NCBI GenBank assembly: GCA_948474755.1
Contig: CAOLHI010001308.1
Coordinates: 1 to 64,000 of the forward strand
DNA: 64,000 bases
From: Ctenosaura bakeri
Lineage: Eukaryota > Chordata > Lepidosauria > Squamata > Iguanidae
Reading direction: 5' to 3'
Shown here one piece after another: positions 11,382 through 22,280 of this stretch. Position numbers and translations under genes: made by a program. Under the pieces are notes generated by a model. That model was not told the origin of the DNA and made no database searches. It saw only the letters and a program-made list of their open reading frames with translations. The number at the start of each line of letters is the position of its first letter. The first letter of the stretch is position 1.

Positions 11382-11791
11382 GCCTTAGGGTCACTATAAA
11401 TCAGAAATGATTTGAAGGCCAATAACAACAAAGTTGATATTTCTGTACTTCCCTTCCCTCCTCTCCTGGTCCTCCCTATTCCACTGAAGTCTCCCTGATG
11501 GTTTGCATTTGGAGAAAGTTCCTCAGGGCAAAGACCCATAGTTGTTTTTTTAAAATATTCTTTTATAAAACACTATGCATTTTTCTGCTCTACTGCAGAA
11601 GCAATGTAAACAGTAAACACAAATAAACATAGGTACGCATTCACAAGTACAGGTTCCAATTTTCTATTGCAGAAGTTTCAAGTGCAAAAGCAATCCAATT
11701 GCACTCCATTCTTTTGGTTGCAGTACGCTGCCACTGCAGTGGATTAAGACTAGTTAGGTATCAGTAAAACTGTTTTATTGTATTATAATTA

Positions 11792-12164
11792 CAGTCATCC
11801 CTCCATATTTGCTAGAGGTACGGGCACAGGACCCTCATGAAAGTGGAAAACTCTTGAATAACTCTAGGCCCTCCCAGACCACATTTAACGCACAAGAAAA
11901 TATGATTACCATATTCAACCCACCATGGATTCCTTTGAGGCATCAGAAGGCAGAAGCGGGTGGCTGGTGGGGCTTACTGCCACCTCCACTGCTGCCTCTC
12001 ACCATTTTTAATAAGGACTTACAAGGCTTGTTCGCAGTTTGTCAGTCTCATGAGGCTTGCAGTCCTTATTAAACATGGCATAGGGAGGCAGCAGAGGTGA
12101 CAGCAAGTAATTCGTGAATAGTCAAATCCGCAAAAGTGAAACCTGCAAATATGGAGGGCTGACT
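11792..12164. mobile_element. Tigger/pogo-like MITE
   Basis: Terminal inverted repeats CAGTCATCCCTCCATATTTGC-like (left) and GCAAATATGGAGGGCTGACT (right) are flanked by TA on both sides (11790-11791 and 12165-12166), the Tc1/mariner superfamily signature. The element is about 373 bp and contains no transposase frame. Confidence 0.8.
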
Positions 12165-13261
12165 TATCGATTTACAGGACTGCAGAGTGGGGGTGAGGCA
12201 ATGCTTACTATGTGATTCCTTTAAAGAATAAAAGAAAATCGGAAGTGAAGACAAACAGGTTGAGAAATGCAGATGCCAAGTAACTAACCTATCAGTAACA
12301 ATCTTTATCAATGAGATATAAGTCTTCTCTTTATTTCCTATCCTGTCAAATACACAGTTTCACATTTTGGCAATAACATTTTTCCAAATGCTCCTTTGTT
12401 TTCTAAGAAGTGAACCTATGACCTGAGAGTGCAGCTGACAGCTTGTATGTCCTAAGCCAGGCATTTTATGAGCATTGTTGAAATAGCTATGGCATGAAAG
12501 CTGGACGACTAGCAAGTACAGCTTCCAAATCCAAGGAAGCAGCCACTTCTCTGGATGATATATTAGCATCTATAGCCATATAGAGGTAGGGAGGGGGAGA
12601 GTATTGCTTTGGCTCTGCGCCACCACACAATACAATAGAAGCTAGCATTGCTTGTCCTTAGAGGTGTCAGATTACATGCCTGCAAGGCTCTCCCCAAGGG
12701 ATGACATTGCCAGGTGAGCTACCTGTCTCCTTTGTAAATACAAAATCTCTAGGGGGGAAATAGAAATGGAATAGTAAAAAAAGGAAACAATTTCTCAGCC
12801 ACAAAGCCAGGAAGCCATAAATCTCAGCACTTACCTCCACAGGTGTAAAGGACTCTCTGACCGAAAGGAGGGCTTAGGAATATATTTTTGTGAGTTTGCA
12901 AAGCTCTCAGCAAGCTTTGCTGCTCTAGGGACTGCAGCAACTCCGTGTGAATCACTGTGCAAGAGGTGGGGGACAGTGGAGGGACAGGCTGCAGGGGGAG
13001 GGTCCAGAGCCAGGTGTGGATTTTCCAGTCTTTCCGCTGGGAGAATTAGCAAGCTGGAGAAGGATTCTTCCATTCAAGGGGTGGAAGAAACCTACAAAGT
13101 GTGCAGAGTTTCAGAAAAAAGCAGTGTACTCTGCTGTGCTGTTTCAATTTTGATCATGAGTGCATAACGGCATATATTTTAAGTCATTCATTCCCAATGT
13201 ATTTTGAAAGAGGTGTACTGATACCTCTCATGGAAATCTGAAGGGAACTGTTTTAATTGGA

Positions 13262-13340
13262 GTTTGGATTTTTTTTTTCCAACTAGCACTCCCAGAATCC
13301 CCCAAACAGCATGGCTACCGGGCATTTTGATAGTCCAAAA
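13262..13340. repeat. Short interspersed-repeat relic
   Basis: The block has the phrase ACTCCCAGAATCCCCCAAACAGCATGG next to TAGTCCAAAAAAG, a pattern repeated in degenerate form at 6100, 36430, 44825 and 56790. It is probably a hAT-type MITE remnant. Confidence 0.4.
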
Positions 13341-13731
13341 AAGTAACTTAACTTCTTGGTTAATGCTAGGCTACTGAAAGTTTACATACCCTCCAACTGT
13401 CTCAGTTTGGCAGGGACAGTTCTGATTAATCCTCAATTATTTCACATTTCCAGATGCTTTAAAAATGTCCCAGTTTCTTTTTCTTCCTTCCACTTTCCCC
13501 CTTTGTCCTCAGCTTACTTCAGTTGCTGCAAACTAAGTTCAAAGTGCAAATGTTGTTTCCACTCAATTAACTCAGCAGGGCAAAGAGCAGAAGAGAGGGC
13601 AGAATCTTTCCCTTCTCTGTAGGCTTTGGCAAAAGCAAACATAGGCAGCCTCTCCCAACTTGTCTATTCTTCCTCATTAAAAACTTTTGCTATCTTGACA
13701 ACATTCTGAGGTTACTTGGCCACATGTCTTG

Positions 13732-13911
13732 GGCCATTTCCGCACTAGACTGTTATAGCACTATCATTCCACTTTCAACATCCTATGGAATCCTGGGGTT
13801 TGCCGTTCAGGGAGGGGCCAGCCGGCCCCTCCCTGAACTGCAAACCCCAGGATTCCATAGGATGTTGAAAGTGGAATGATAGCGCTATAACAGTCTAGTG
13901 CGGAAATGGCC
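13732..13911. mobile_element. Palindromic MITE (subtype A), near-perfect hairpin
   Basis: Two arms of 88 bp differ at only two positions by eye, separated by about 4 bp. Termini are GGCCATTTCCGCACTAGAC and its exact complement. The flanking triplet TTG is present on both sides (13729-13731 and 13912-13914). This is the reference copy of the family in this window. Confidence 0.95.
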
Positions 13912-14189
13912 TTGGGTTTTCATCTATGAAATGTTGGTGGGTACAAGTTTACTATTCAGTGAGTTGCCATGCGTGGTTCAGTAATTTCTAGCTATACATT
14001 TTGAGGAAAAGAAGAACAGGCAGGCACAGCTCCATTGTGCCTAAGCCCAACAGCTGATGAAAGGCCTTCTCTCTATTCCAACTCCCACTAGGGTGGCCTT
14101 GGACGGAGACAAGAACGGAGAGAAGAATGGGCAGTATCTGTTGGAATAATCCCTCCCTCCACTACCATCACCTTTTCTTTGTGCTTTTT

Positions 14190-14295
14190 GTCTTTTTAGA
14201 TTGCATCAAGGAACTGTCAAATCAACAACTTGTAAGCAGCTTTGGGAGACTTCGCTGAAGGGCAGGGTATAAATAAGTATCTATATAAATAGCTA
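14190..14295 (+). mobile_element. LINE 3'-tail-like fragment
   Basis: The phrase AACTTGTAAGCAGCTTTGGG followed by AAGGGCAGGGTATAAATAAG is a pattern I associate with the 3' ends of reptile LINEs or their SINEs. A related tail occurs at 49505-49621. The family is not assigned. Confidence 0.4.
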
Positions 14296-15817
14296 AATAT
14301 AGTTAAGCTCCAGATGATACATACACTCACTCACACACCTGCTTCTGGATAGGCAGAGAAGAAATGGGGCCAGACATAAGCACACAACTGGAAATCCTGA
14401 ACAACATCATGGCATAGTTACAGACATCATGTTAAGGTTAGATATGACTTAAGAGTCTACAGTACACTTTCATAGTTGTTTCATGATCACTAACTGCTGT
14501 GGCTCTATCTTTAGAAATCCTGGGATTTATAGTTTAGTGAGTTCCTTCAGATTGTTTTTTAAAGGATTGTAGTGCAGTCCCTTGAACTGTAGTACTTGAG
14601 CAGAGAATTCAAGGTACCTCATTTGACTTTTGTAGGCTGCAGTCAGGGCAACTGAACTGATATCAAACTGCTATATGTGTAGTGTCAACATATTCAAAAA
14701 GATCAAGAGTGGCCTTACGTGTTCCCTCTCTTTTTATGCACAAATTCTCCTGTCTTCTCCTGCAAGGCTCAACTGTGGTTAATCTCTGTATGAACACCAA
14801 CATTAACGATGGTTGATGCTACATAACCAAGGATTTCTTCAAACTAGGGGTTGAAACAGATTGGAAGGGACTTTGGTTAGCATTAACTATGATTAGTATA
14901 ATTACTGATGTAATTCTATTGCTAGTTAAGGCTGGTGCTGAGAAATGTAGGGAGGTTGATGCATGAGAGTATGGGGAGGCATATTACCCTATAGCCCACT
15001 CCTGTTATCCCAGTCATGTTTCAGAGACTGATCCTGTATAGAACCAATACTAATCCAGTAGTTTGTGTTTCCCAACCATCTGATTTAGCCTTCAGTAAAA
15101 TGCTAGAGAATACCAGATTTGTGAGTATTTTCGTTAGCTTAGATAGGTTAGCTAGATCTGGGGATTTCTCTCAATTTTAAGTGTGCTTGAACAGAATAAA
15201 TATTATAGTCTCTGTGACCTTGAAGGAACTGCCAGAAAATCTAAGGCTGCTCTGCTACTATCACATTTAGTGACAGATTTCTGATTAGTTAATCCAAAAC
15301 TCCAGTCCCCTATCTGAAATTTCAATGAACTACTTTTTGCAATAGATATTAAAAAGGCAGCTAACTTCTGCAAGAAAGATCTGCTGTCAGACCCCTGACT
15401 TTAGATTCTTTGAGTAGTTATGAGTGTGGAAAGCTCATGAAGGGAGAAAAAGTGAAATGGATAAGAGAAGATTATACTTTCTATAAGTTGTTTCTGATGG
15501 ACTCATGTGCATTTTCTCCTTCCAGATTGTGGTGATTTCTAATGTCAATAAACAAATATTAGACTCTGCACCATTAGTCTTTCTGAAGGCTATGAGGTGC
15601 TTTTCACATTATTTCCAAAGGATGGTGGTTACAGATTTTATTCAATGGAAATTCTTCAGTAAAACTCAAACTCTCCAACATTCTGATGCCATGAGGAATG
15701 CATCATATGGTGAAAGTGGAAAAACACACCAAGATAATAAAAAGTAACAAACTGTACAAATATAAGCAAACCTCTCATATGGAAGTCTCTTGCTATGTGA
15801 ATATATACAGACACTTT

Positions 15818-15880
15818 CATAGAATCACAGGACAATCAGAGGTATTGTAAAGTAATCTAATCCAAAATTCCCTTGCAGCA
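15818..15880 (-). mobile_element. LINE 3'-end relic, CR1/L2-like
   Basis: The block CATAGAATCACAGGACAATCAG followed by TAATCTAATCCAA resembles the reverse complement of the CR1-type 3' end (…TCTTCCAACTCTATGATTCT). It is short and diverged. Confidence 0.35.
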
Positions 15881-16063
15881 GCCTCCTCTGTACCCAAATA
15901 GTCCTTTTAGCTCAGGTCTCAATTAGTTCTGAAGAGCAAACTCATTTCCCAACTTGTAAATATCTCAGTAAAATTGGTACTAAAAAAAACAGATGTACCA
16001 TTTGCCACTGAATTATCTTGTCTAAGGAGATGGTGTTCAGCCTGCTCCAAACAGGGTCCCATC

Positions 16064-16407
16064 CCCTTTATTGTTGTTGTTTTTACATACTTTCAGGTCA
16101 ACTTTAGCCATTTCCGCACTAGCCAACTTTAGCCAGCTGGCCCCTCCTGAAACTGCAAACCCCAGGATTCCATAGGATGTTGAAAGTGGAATCATAGCGC
16201 TATAACAGCCTAGTGCGGAAATGGCCTTTGACTAATGGGGACTCTATCCTTGATTTTCTTGGCAAAATTTATTCAGAGATTTGTCAGTGCCTTCACTGAG
16301 GCTGACAATGTGACTTGCTCAAGGTCAACCAGCAGGAACTTGAACCATGATCTCCAATATCTTAGTCTACTAGACTGAGTCCACAAACCACTACACCATG
16401 CTGGTAG
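16064..16407 (-). mobile_element. tRNA-derived SINE split by a MITE
   Basis: In minus orientation the SINE tail begins at 16072 (TTGTTGTTG-like), is interrupted at 16106-16226, and resumes GACTAATGGGGACTC to the 5' end at about 16407 (CACTACACCATGCTGG). The joined sequence restores a normal SINE. Confidence 0.85.
16106..16226. mobile_element. Palindromic MITE with a shortened left arm
   Basis: The element interrupts a SINE with the duplication TTT on both sides (16103-16105 and 16227-16229). The right arm is complete (GTGCGGAAATGGCC end). The left arm stops after GCCATTTCCGCACTAG and is followed by a second copy of CAACTTTAGCCA, the sequence that also spans the left insertion point. Confidence 0.88.
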
Positions 16408-17202
16408 ATCAAATTTGAGGTCTAAAGTTACTTATGAATCCACAGTAATTAATTGCTGGAGGTCTTGGTTCTTCAGTCTCACAGAAAATCTTCCAACTGA
16501 GGATGGTGAGTCAACTGTGGCCTATGCTGGACAGAGATCATCTGGCCACATTATCCATGTCCTGCTGACCCACGGATTGGTTTACTGCAATATTTTGTCT
16601 GTTGGCTGCCTTTGAAGATGGTCAGGATTCAGAAGGTAGTACAAAATGAGGCTGGTACAATGCTAATTCTTCCCTGGGAAGAATATATTTATTTATATTT
16701 ATATTTATATTTATTTCTTGCCAGTGACAATCTGTATTTTTCCACTCTTTTGCTAAGTGATTTCTATTTAATTTTTATTGCTGTTTTTATAGTACTGATT
16801 GATTGCTGTCATTATATCTTTCCGTTATTATATCTGTGACTATACCTTTGTGACTATAGGTTTTAATGCAAACTCTCCTGCACTCATCATTGCACTGAAT
16901 GATGCCTGAGAAAATAAATATATAAGTGATGCTATTATTCACAGTGGCACCTGATTCAAATTTATCAGTTTGCATAAATGTGTTTAGCTTATATTTCAAA
17001 GTCAGTTTGATTAATCACCTCATACAATCTTACAGTCTAATTTTATGACTCTATTACTGATTGGTTCACTAAACCTATTTGATCAATAAGAGATTTACCT
17101 AGACATCTCTTAGATATCAGCTGGATAGGCTCATGACGTACTGTAAAAATTGGGCCTGAGACTTTTAGTCCAAGCTATACCAGCCTGAGACCTAATTACC
17201 TG

Positions 17203-17420
17203 CAAAGTACTAGATCCTGTTTGATCTTGGAAGCTAAGCAGGGTCAACCTTATATAGCACTTGGATGGAAGACTGCCAAGGAATCCCAAGTGCTGTTGGA
17301 TAGGATACATTTCAGAGGAAGACAGTGGCAAACCACCTCTGAGTAATCCTTGCCTAAGGAAACCCTTAAAAATTCATGGGGGTCACCATAAGAGAACAGG
17401 CAACACTCATTCCCACACAC
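17203..17420 (+). mobile_element. 5S-rRNA-derived SINE
   Basis: 5S-like blocks GATCTTGGAAGCTAAGCAGG and CACTTGGATGGAAGACTGCC are followed by the body CCTAAGGAAACCCTTAAAAATTC and a CA-rich tail near 17412-17423. Confidence 0.88.
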
Positions 17421-17807
17421 ATGCACCAACCTGAGGCTCTCAAAATGTCTCAGACTACAACTTTGACCATCCCCATGAGGGCACCAAGTGAAGAAGACCA
17501 TTTTTGGCTCTTCAAAATGCAGACTGAGGTTGCAGTCCTATGGGGTTGAATTAGGCATCACCTCCCAAACTATGACATTAGAGAAGACGGTCTGATCTCT
17601 TTATCATCCCTCTCAGTTATTGAGGAAGAACACAGGGAAGAGCATGTGGGAGGTGTGACACTGGATGCAGAGAAAGTGGACATGGAGCTACTTGATCCAC
17701 AACACAACCATAAGCCCAACATGAAGGAGATTTTAGACCAGTTTAGAAGGCACAAGGTGTTATGATTATGCCTGCTGCAGCATGTGTGCAACATCAAAAA
17801 AACACAC

Positions 17808-17900
17808 TCAGACACACACACACATATATTTTTCTTCTTAAAACTATTTTTCAATAAAATAAAATAAAAATTTAAAAAAAATAATAAAAAAAACTATTTT
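17808..17900. repeat. Simple repeats: (CA)n then A-rich tract
   Basis: A short CA run (17813-17822) is followed by a low-complexity A-rich tract with AATAAAATAAAAT units, and next to it the 3' side of the Penelope relic. Confidence 0.6.
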
Positions 17901-17936
17901 TCTCTTAGTTTTCAAAGAAGCAAGTCATGTTAGCCT

Positions 17937-18780
17937 CTTGTGGCAGAAGAAGGAAGGAGGAGGGAGGAAAAAGAAACGAGGCAGTGCTTTAAGACTGCTG
18001 GTTTTAATTTTCATATGTAATATTGCTCCCAGAGTAGAGTTGGCATCTGAGTTTGTAGCAGGGTCTTGTCTCTGTATTATCATCCATGATAGACATCCTA
18101 TTATGAGTACTTGTTTAAGATTTGAAGGCTGTCTGTAGGCCAATAAAGGCCTGCCTCCCAGGGCCTGTGAGAGGGCTGTGTTATTCTCCCTAATTGATTG
18201 TAGCCTATTAATGATGCTTTTGAGTTGTTTCAGCTGAGGACTGTAGCTGACCACTAGGGTATTCTGCCATGTAATATTTTTGGTTTGTCTTGTAATAAAT
18301 GGTTCCTGGGTATTAATCTTGCCGTGTCAATTTGTTTCTTCACCACCTTAGGTGGGTATTGTAGTTTGAGAAATACTTATTGTAAATCCAAGAGGGTTGA
18401 GTCTCTGCCTTGTGGGTCTGAGCATGATACTGTGGAAACTGGAGGCACATAAGTATGTATAGTGATCAGTGGATTTTTGTTATGAGTGTGGTGCTTAGAA
18501 GTCTATTCTGTAACTGCACAGTGGTGTCAAGAAACTGTATTTGTTATGTGAATTGCTCCAGGCTCAGGCTGATGATAGGGTGGAAGTTGTTGAAATCCTA
18601 GTGGAACTTCTCAAGTGACTGCTTTCCATCTGGACAAAATACAAGGATGTAATCAAGAAACTGTAGGTAGAAGAGAGGTTTTTGGGTGCATGTGCCGAAG
18701 AAGTGTTGTTCCAGGTCAGCCATGAAGATGTTTGCATACTGTGGTGCCATACAGGTGGTTGTGGCAGTGCCACTGACTCT
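17937..18780 (-). pseudogene. Penelope-like retroelement, reverse transcriptase relic
   Basis: Reading from 18780 downward on the minus strand, one frame gives MAPQYANIFMADLEQHFF, then a degraded catalytic-site segment FLDYILVF, then IQFLDTTVQL, with in-frame stops between. A second frame at 17937-18254 gives the typical downstream phrase RPLLAYRQPSNLKQVLI. The MAP.YANIFM motif, the box with a changed second Asp (LDYI for the family's (Y/I)DD), the FLDT motif and the YR.P.NLK motif in this order are characteristic of Penelope-like elements. Stops and a frame break show it is dead. No endonuclease domain is recognisable at the 3' side. Confidence 0.7.
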
Positions 18781-18883
18781 TAGTTACTCTGGTTACTGCA
18801 ATCACTATTGTCCCCTTTCTTGGGGATTGGAATTATATTGAGTGCTTCCAGTCTCTGAGCCCAGTAATTATTTGGAACATTTT

Positions 18884-19025
18884 GGCCATTTCCGCACTAG
18901 ACTGCTATAGGGCTGTTATTCCACTTTCAACATCCTATGGAATCCTGGGCTTTGCAGTTTAAGGAGGGGCCTGGGATGTTGAAAGTGGAATAATAGCGTA
19001 ATAACAACCTGGTGCAGAAATGGCC
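18884..19025. mobile_element. Palindromic MITE (subtype A), internally deleted
   Basis: Left arm GGCCATTTCCGCACTAGAC and right end CTGGTGCAGAAATGGCC are present; the middle of the right arm is shortened (GGGGCCTGGGATGTTG). Flanking triplets TTT and TTA resemble a 3-bp duplication. Confidence 0.85.
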
Positions 19026-19734
19026 TTAGCCTGGCTCCTCACCAAAAGCCTGTCTGTCATGAGAGACCCTACCAGCAGCACTGCTGCCATCAGCACAGCC
19101 TCTTGCCTCAGAGGAGCACACAATCCCACCACCGCTGAAGGGTAGTGCCATTGGTAGGATGAACGCTATTAGATATGAGAAAATCCAGTAGTATGCTAGG
19201 AAAAATGGTAAACTCCAGTTCTGGTGCAATTGGAACCAAGTCAAACTAGCAGGTAAGCTCTGGTGCACCAGGAACTACATCCTATTATAAGAAAGCAAGA
19301 TGTATAATTGTTGAATAAGACATGGGGTAAGAAAGGACATAATACACATCTAGCAGAGTTGGTCCTGTACATAGCCCTGACACAGCTATCTATTCACATG
19401 GTGCTTGCCTGTCTGATACAGGTATGTTCTGTACAATTAAAGCATTCTGGCAGATAGCCTTTACATATAAGGAAATGCAATATTTACTCTACACTACAGT
19501 GTCCTTTAGAAAGCGGCGGGGGGGGGCAGGAAGAGGGAAGAGATTGGAGAGAACAAAACGCGTTATTGTTTGTCAGAATGATATAGTTTTCACTGGAGGA
19601 AGGGAGCGTATAAAATATGGCTTCAGGGCAGCAGAACTAGGTCGGTTCAGTATTACACTGCAGTTTTACAGAGTGCATTCCTCCAGCAAGACAAACAGAA
19701 ATCAAATACTGTATGTAGTTACTGAAGCTGCAGC

Positions 19735-19815
19735 CCAGTGCACATTTACTTGAGGATAAGTGGTATTGAACTCAGTGGGACTTACATTCAAGTAAACATG
19801 CAAAGGATCAGATTA
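19735..19815. mobile_element. Short SINE-like relic
   Basis: The phrase TGAACTCAGTGGGACTTACAT next to AAGTAAACATGCAAAGGAT is a common amniote interspersed repeat pattern. Similar relics lie near 10310 and 24075. The family is not assigned. Confidence 0.4.
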
Positions 19816-20422
19816 TTATATAATCTGCCCATTTCCAGATTATTCTTGTTCTAGAAAGTCAACTTAGTGATATATGTGTACATATACACATACCCCATAG
19901 ATACAGTGTGGCACATCTGCAAAAGCAGATTTCTGAGAAATAATTGGGATGACTTTAGAATAAAGTAGCATCAGGGACTGTAACTTATACAAGAGGTGAA
20001 ACGATTCTTCCCAGAGGGGAATATACACAAGACAAAATGTCATTATACTCATTTCTAGTCTCAAGGGCATGGAGGTGGGAAAATTAATGCTACCTTAGAG
20101 CCTTTGTTTGAGATCAAAACAAGAAGATCCAAAACAAAAGCAAAGCAAGGACTTCTGAAGACAATCATTCCTGAATTCACTTCTTATTATTTAATTTTGT
20201 ATGATCTTAAAAGGTTTATATGTTTCAGTATTATCTTTGAAATACATTTAAGCATAGAACTTTACTTTCACTAAAGTATTATACTCAGTATAGCATTACA
20301 GGTAGTTGTATTGTATTTAATTACATATAGCATGAAGAGATAGACTGAATGTCACTCAAGGTTCCATTTGTCTTAGCGGTGCTACAATTAGAGAGCTCTT
20401 TGAAAAATACTAACTGGATATT

Positions 20423-20660
20423 GTTGTTGTTATATGCCTTCAAGTCATTTGTGACTTATGGAGAACCTCAGGCAAGCCTATCACAGGGTTTTCTTGGCCA
20501 GATTTGTTCAGAGGGGTTAGCCTTTGCCTTTCTCTGAGGCTGAGACAGTGTGGCCTGCCCGAGGTCACCCAGTGGGTTTTCATGGCTGAGCAGGAATTTG
20601 AACTCTGGTTTCCGGAGTAATAGTCCAGTGCTCAAACCACTACATCACACTGGCTCTCTC
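20423..20660 (-). mobile_element. tRNA-derived SINE
   Basis: A full-length copy in minus orientation: (TTG)n, TATGCCTTCAAGTC, CACAGGGTTTTCTTGGC, then GTGGTTTGAGCACTGGAC-like sequence (in complement) ending at CACTGGCTCTC. It lies about 240 bp from ARHGEF38 exon 1, inside intron 1. Confidence 0.9.
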
Positions 20661-20894
20661 AAGTGGATAAACTAAATAGGCATTTACTAGAAAATGTTCC
20701 TCTTCTCACTCCCGCACCCTACAATCACATACAGGCTTCTGACGATTGCCCACCAACTTCTACCACCACCTAAGTTAACAGCTGCTACTACCATGCAAGG
20801 TGTTCATATAGTAGAATTGCTGTGAAACACTATACCATTCAGAAATGCAGCTGACAAGTCCTTCCCGCCTCCCCATTTGCCTGTCTCATTTTAC

Positions 20895-21099
20895 CTTGCA
20901 ATTTCTGGCTGTATTCACTTCTGTCAGACTGACTCCTCCTCAAAGTCCCAGAGCTGTTGTGGTCCCCAGAAGTGTCACTCTCCACCACTGTGTCCGTCTT
21001 CCTTCTCTCCAGCATGTACAGCCTGTGCCTTAAGAAGGTCAGGTTCTTTTTCTTGGCTCCCCCGCTTTCTTTTCCAAGAGGAGGATCTTTGGTTTCCAT
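20895..21099 (-). CDS. ARHGEF38: ARHGEF38 coding exon 1 (N-terminal region)
   Basis: The exon codes for 68 residues plus one base of codon 69. The start is the ATG at 21097-21099, giving METKDPPLGKE, which lines up with the start of the vertebrate protein. The frame is open upstream, but the first upstream candidate (21145-21147) is GTG, so I chose the ATG. A lysine-rich stretch KKKN leads into the conserved segment LYMLERRKTDTVVES, followed by a serine-rich part with the motif TLRRSQSDRSEY, a plausible basophilic kinase site (inference). No signal peptide or membrane segment is seen. The donor is AAG|GTAAAA, reading minus-strand bases just below 20895. This N-terminal part precedes the DH domain and is probably unstructured. 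There is no obvious CpG island or TATA box upstream, so the promoter is not placed. Confidence 0.92.
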
Positions 21100-22280
21100 A
21101 TCCAGGCAAGAACTGCTAGTGAGGAGATTTTCTTCCTCACCCCCCACTTGGTTGGAAGTTAAGCTGGTCCCCTTTGGGCTGGTGGTGTGCTGTGCCTGCC
21201 TGCTGCTTGGGTGAAGGGAACCGCTTCTTGCATTTGGCAGCTGTCTCCTTCAAAGACCTGCCAAAGTTCACTTCTTACCTGGCTCACCTGACTGCCACCT
21301 CTGCAGCCTAGCAGGACTCCACCCCTATGAAGTCATTCTTTAGAACACTGAACCAGACACCTGTTACCTGAGAGACTTGCAGCACAGGGCATGGCAGAGC
21401 AGCCAGGGAAGCTTTTCCTCACCAGCCCCTTTTCCAATCATAGGGCCTTTTGCTCTTGTATTTTTGCAAAGAAAAACACACGTCCTTGTTTTAAAACTTA
21501 TGCCATAAAATAAAAGAGCCTAGTGTTTTATGCCTGTTTGCTTAACCCAATACCCTTTATCCCATCCCCGTAAGTAAAGGTGATGGGAAGTCCACAGATA
21601 TTTCCACTTAACCTTTAGTGGGCATCTGAGTCATTGTTATGCAAGAGAAGGTAAGAGGATCTCCATTCTTGTGCTTAAGAACTTTAGGGCCAGCTTAACA
21701 GAACTTTGTTGCCTGAACTGGAACAGCAAATTTTTCTCCACTCCCCAGGTCAAGGCAAATAATAAGACCAGACAAATTACTTTTTTTTTTCTGGCAAGTG
21801 AGGCAGAAATTCCCACAATCTCCTTTCGACTTCCTGGCAGTAAAAGTAAAATAATTATATATGCGATTACTAACAGGTCGCTGCCTTTCCGTGACACCCA
21901 AAATCAGTCGCCTGAAGCAACTGACTCATCCCATTTAATAGAAGGGCCAACCCTATTCTTAATTATAAGAGCCAAACTATATGCTTCATTTTTTCCTTTT
22001 TTAAAAATTCTAACTCCTCCTTAAAGATGATTTCCCAGCCATATTGTCCTCATAAGACCCCTGCAAGGCTCAGACACAGTCATGGCCTTAAGGCCTCTCA
22101 ATGAACTTCATGGCTGATTTGAACCTGATCCTTCAGTATGACATAAACAACCGCTGCGCTGCAAACTTGACTGTTCTGTAGTCACATGGGGAGAATTAAG
22201 TCTGTGGAAGTCTGTGCAGCATGAATGAGTGGATAGAGGGGAAGGAAATGAACCCACTCTGTTCTCTGCCCTAAACTTTT

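Larger units (their letters stand above)
10511..11432 (+). mobile_element. tRNA-derived SINE split by two later insertions
   Basis: The SINE runs 10511-10624, resumes at 11046-11123 and finishes at 11382-11432. The pieces join into one canonical copy (GTGGTGTAGTGGTTTGAGC start, tail GATTTGAAGGCC). The interrupting segments are a GC-rich element at 10625-11045 and a hAT-like element at 11124-11381, each flanked by a repeat of SINE sequence. Confidence 0.93.
6692..20894. other. ARHGEF38 intron 1
   Basis: The intron is about 14.2 kb and very repeat-rich: two 5S-derived and several tRNA-derived SINEs, five palindromic MITEs (7337, 8473, 13732, 16106, 18884), one GC-rich element (10625-11045), a hAT-like element, a Tigger-like element and a Penelope relic. 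Stretches where I see nothing definite are 8960-10500 (except a possible short SINE-like relic near 10310), 12170-13720, 14300-15810, 16410-17190 and 19030-20420 (except a short relic near 19735-19815). Confidence 0.65.
1008..21099 (-). other. ARHGEF38: ARHGEF38 gene span, 5' part only (three coding exons)
   Basis: This is the visible coding span of a Rho guanine nucleotide exchange factor gene read on the minus strand. Exon order is 20895-21099, 6501-6691, 1008-1131, with introns of about 14.2 kb and 5.4 kb; the next exon is left of the window. The product belongs to the Dbl family, in which the DH domain catalyses GDP release from Rho GTPases. Full-length ARHGEF38 also carries BAR and SH3 domains in its C-terminal part, none of which is in this window. 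Phases agree: exon 1 ends in phase 1, exon 2 supplies the two completing bases and ends in phase 0, and exon 3 begins in phase 0 and ends in phase 1. Its divergent neighbour is PPA2, as in human. Confidence 0.93.

Noticed and set aside
20839..21147. A longer ARHGEF38 start at 21145-21147
   Set aside because: The codon there is GTG. The first ATG in frame is 21097-21099, which also matches the family's start.
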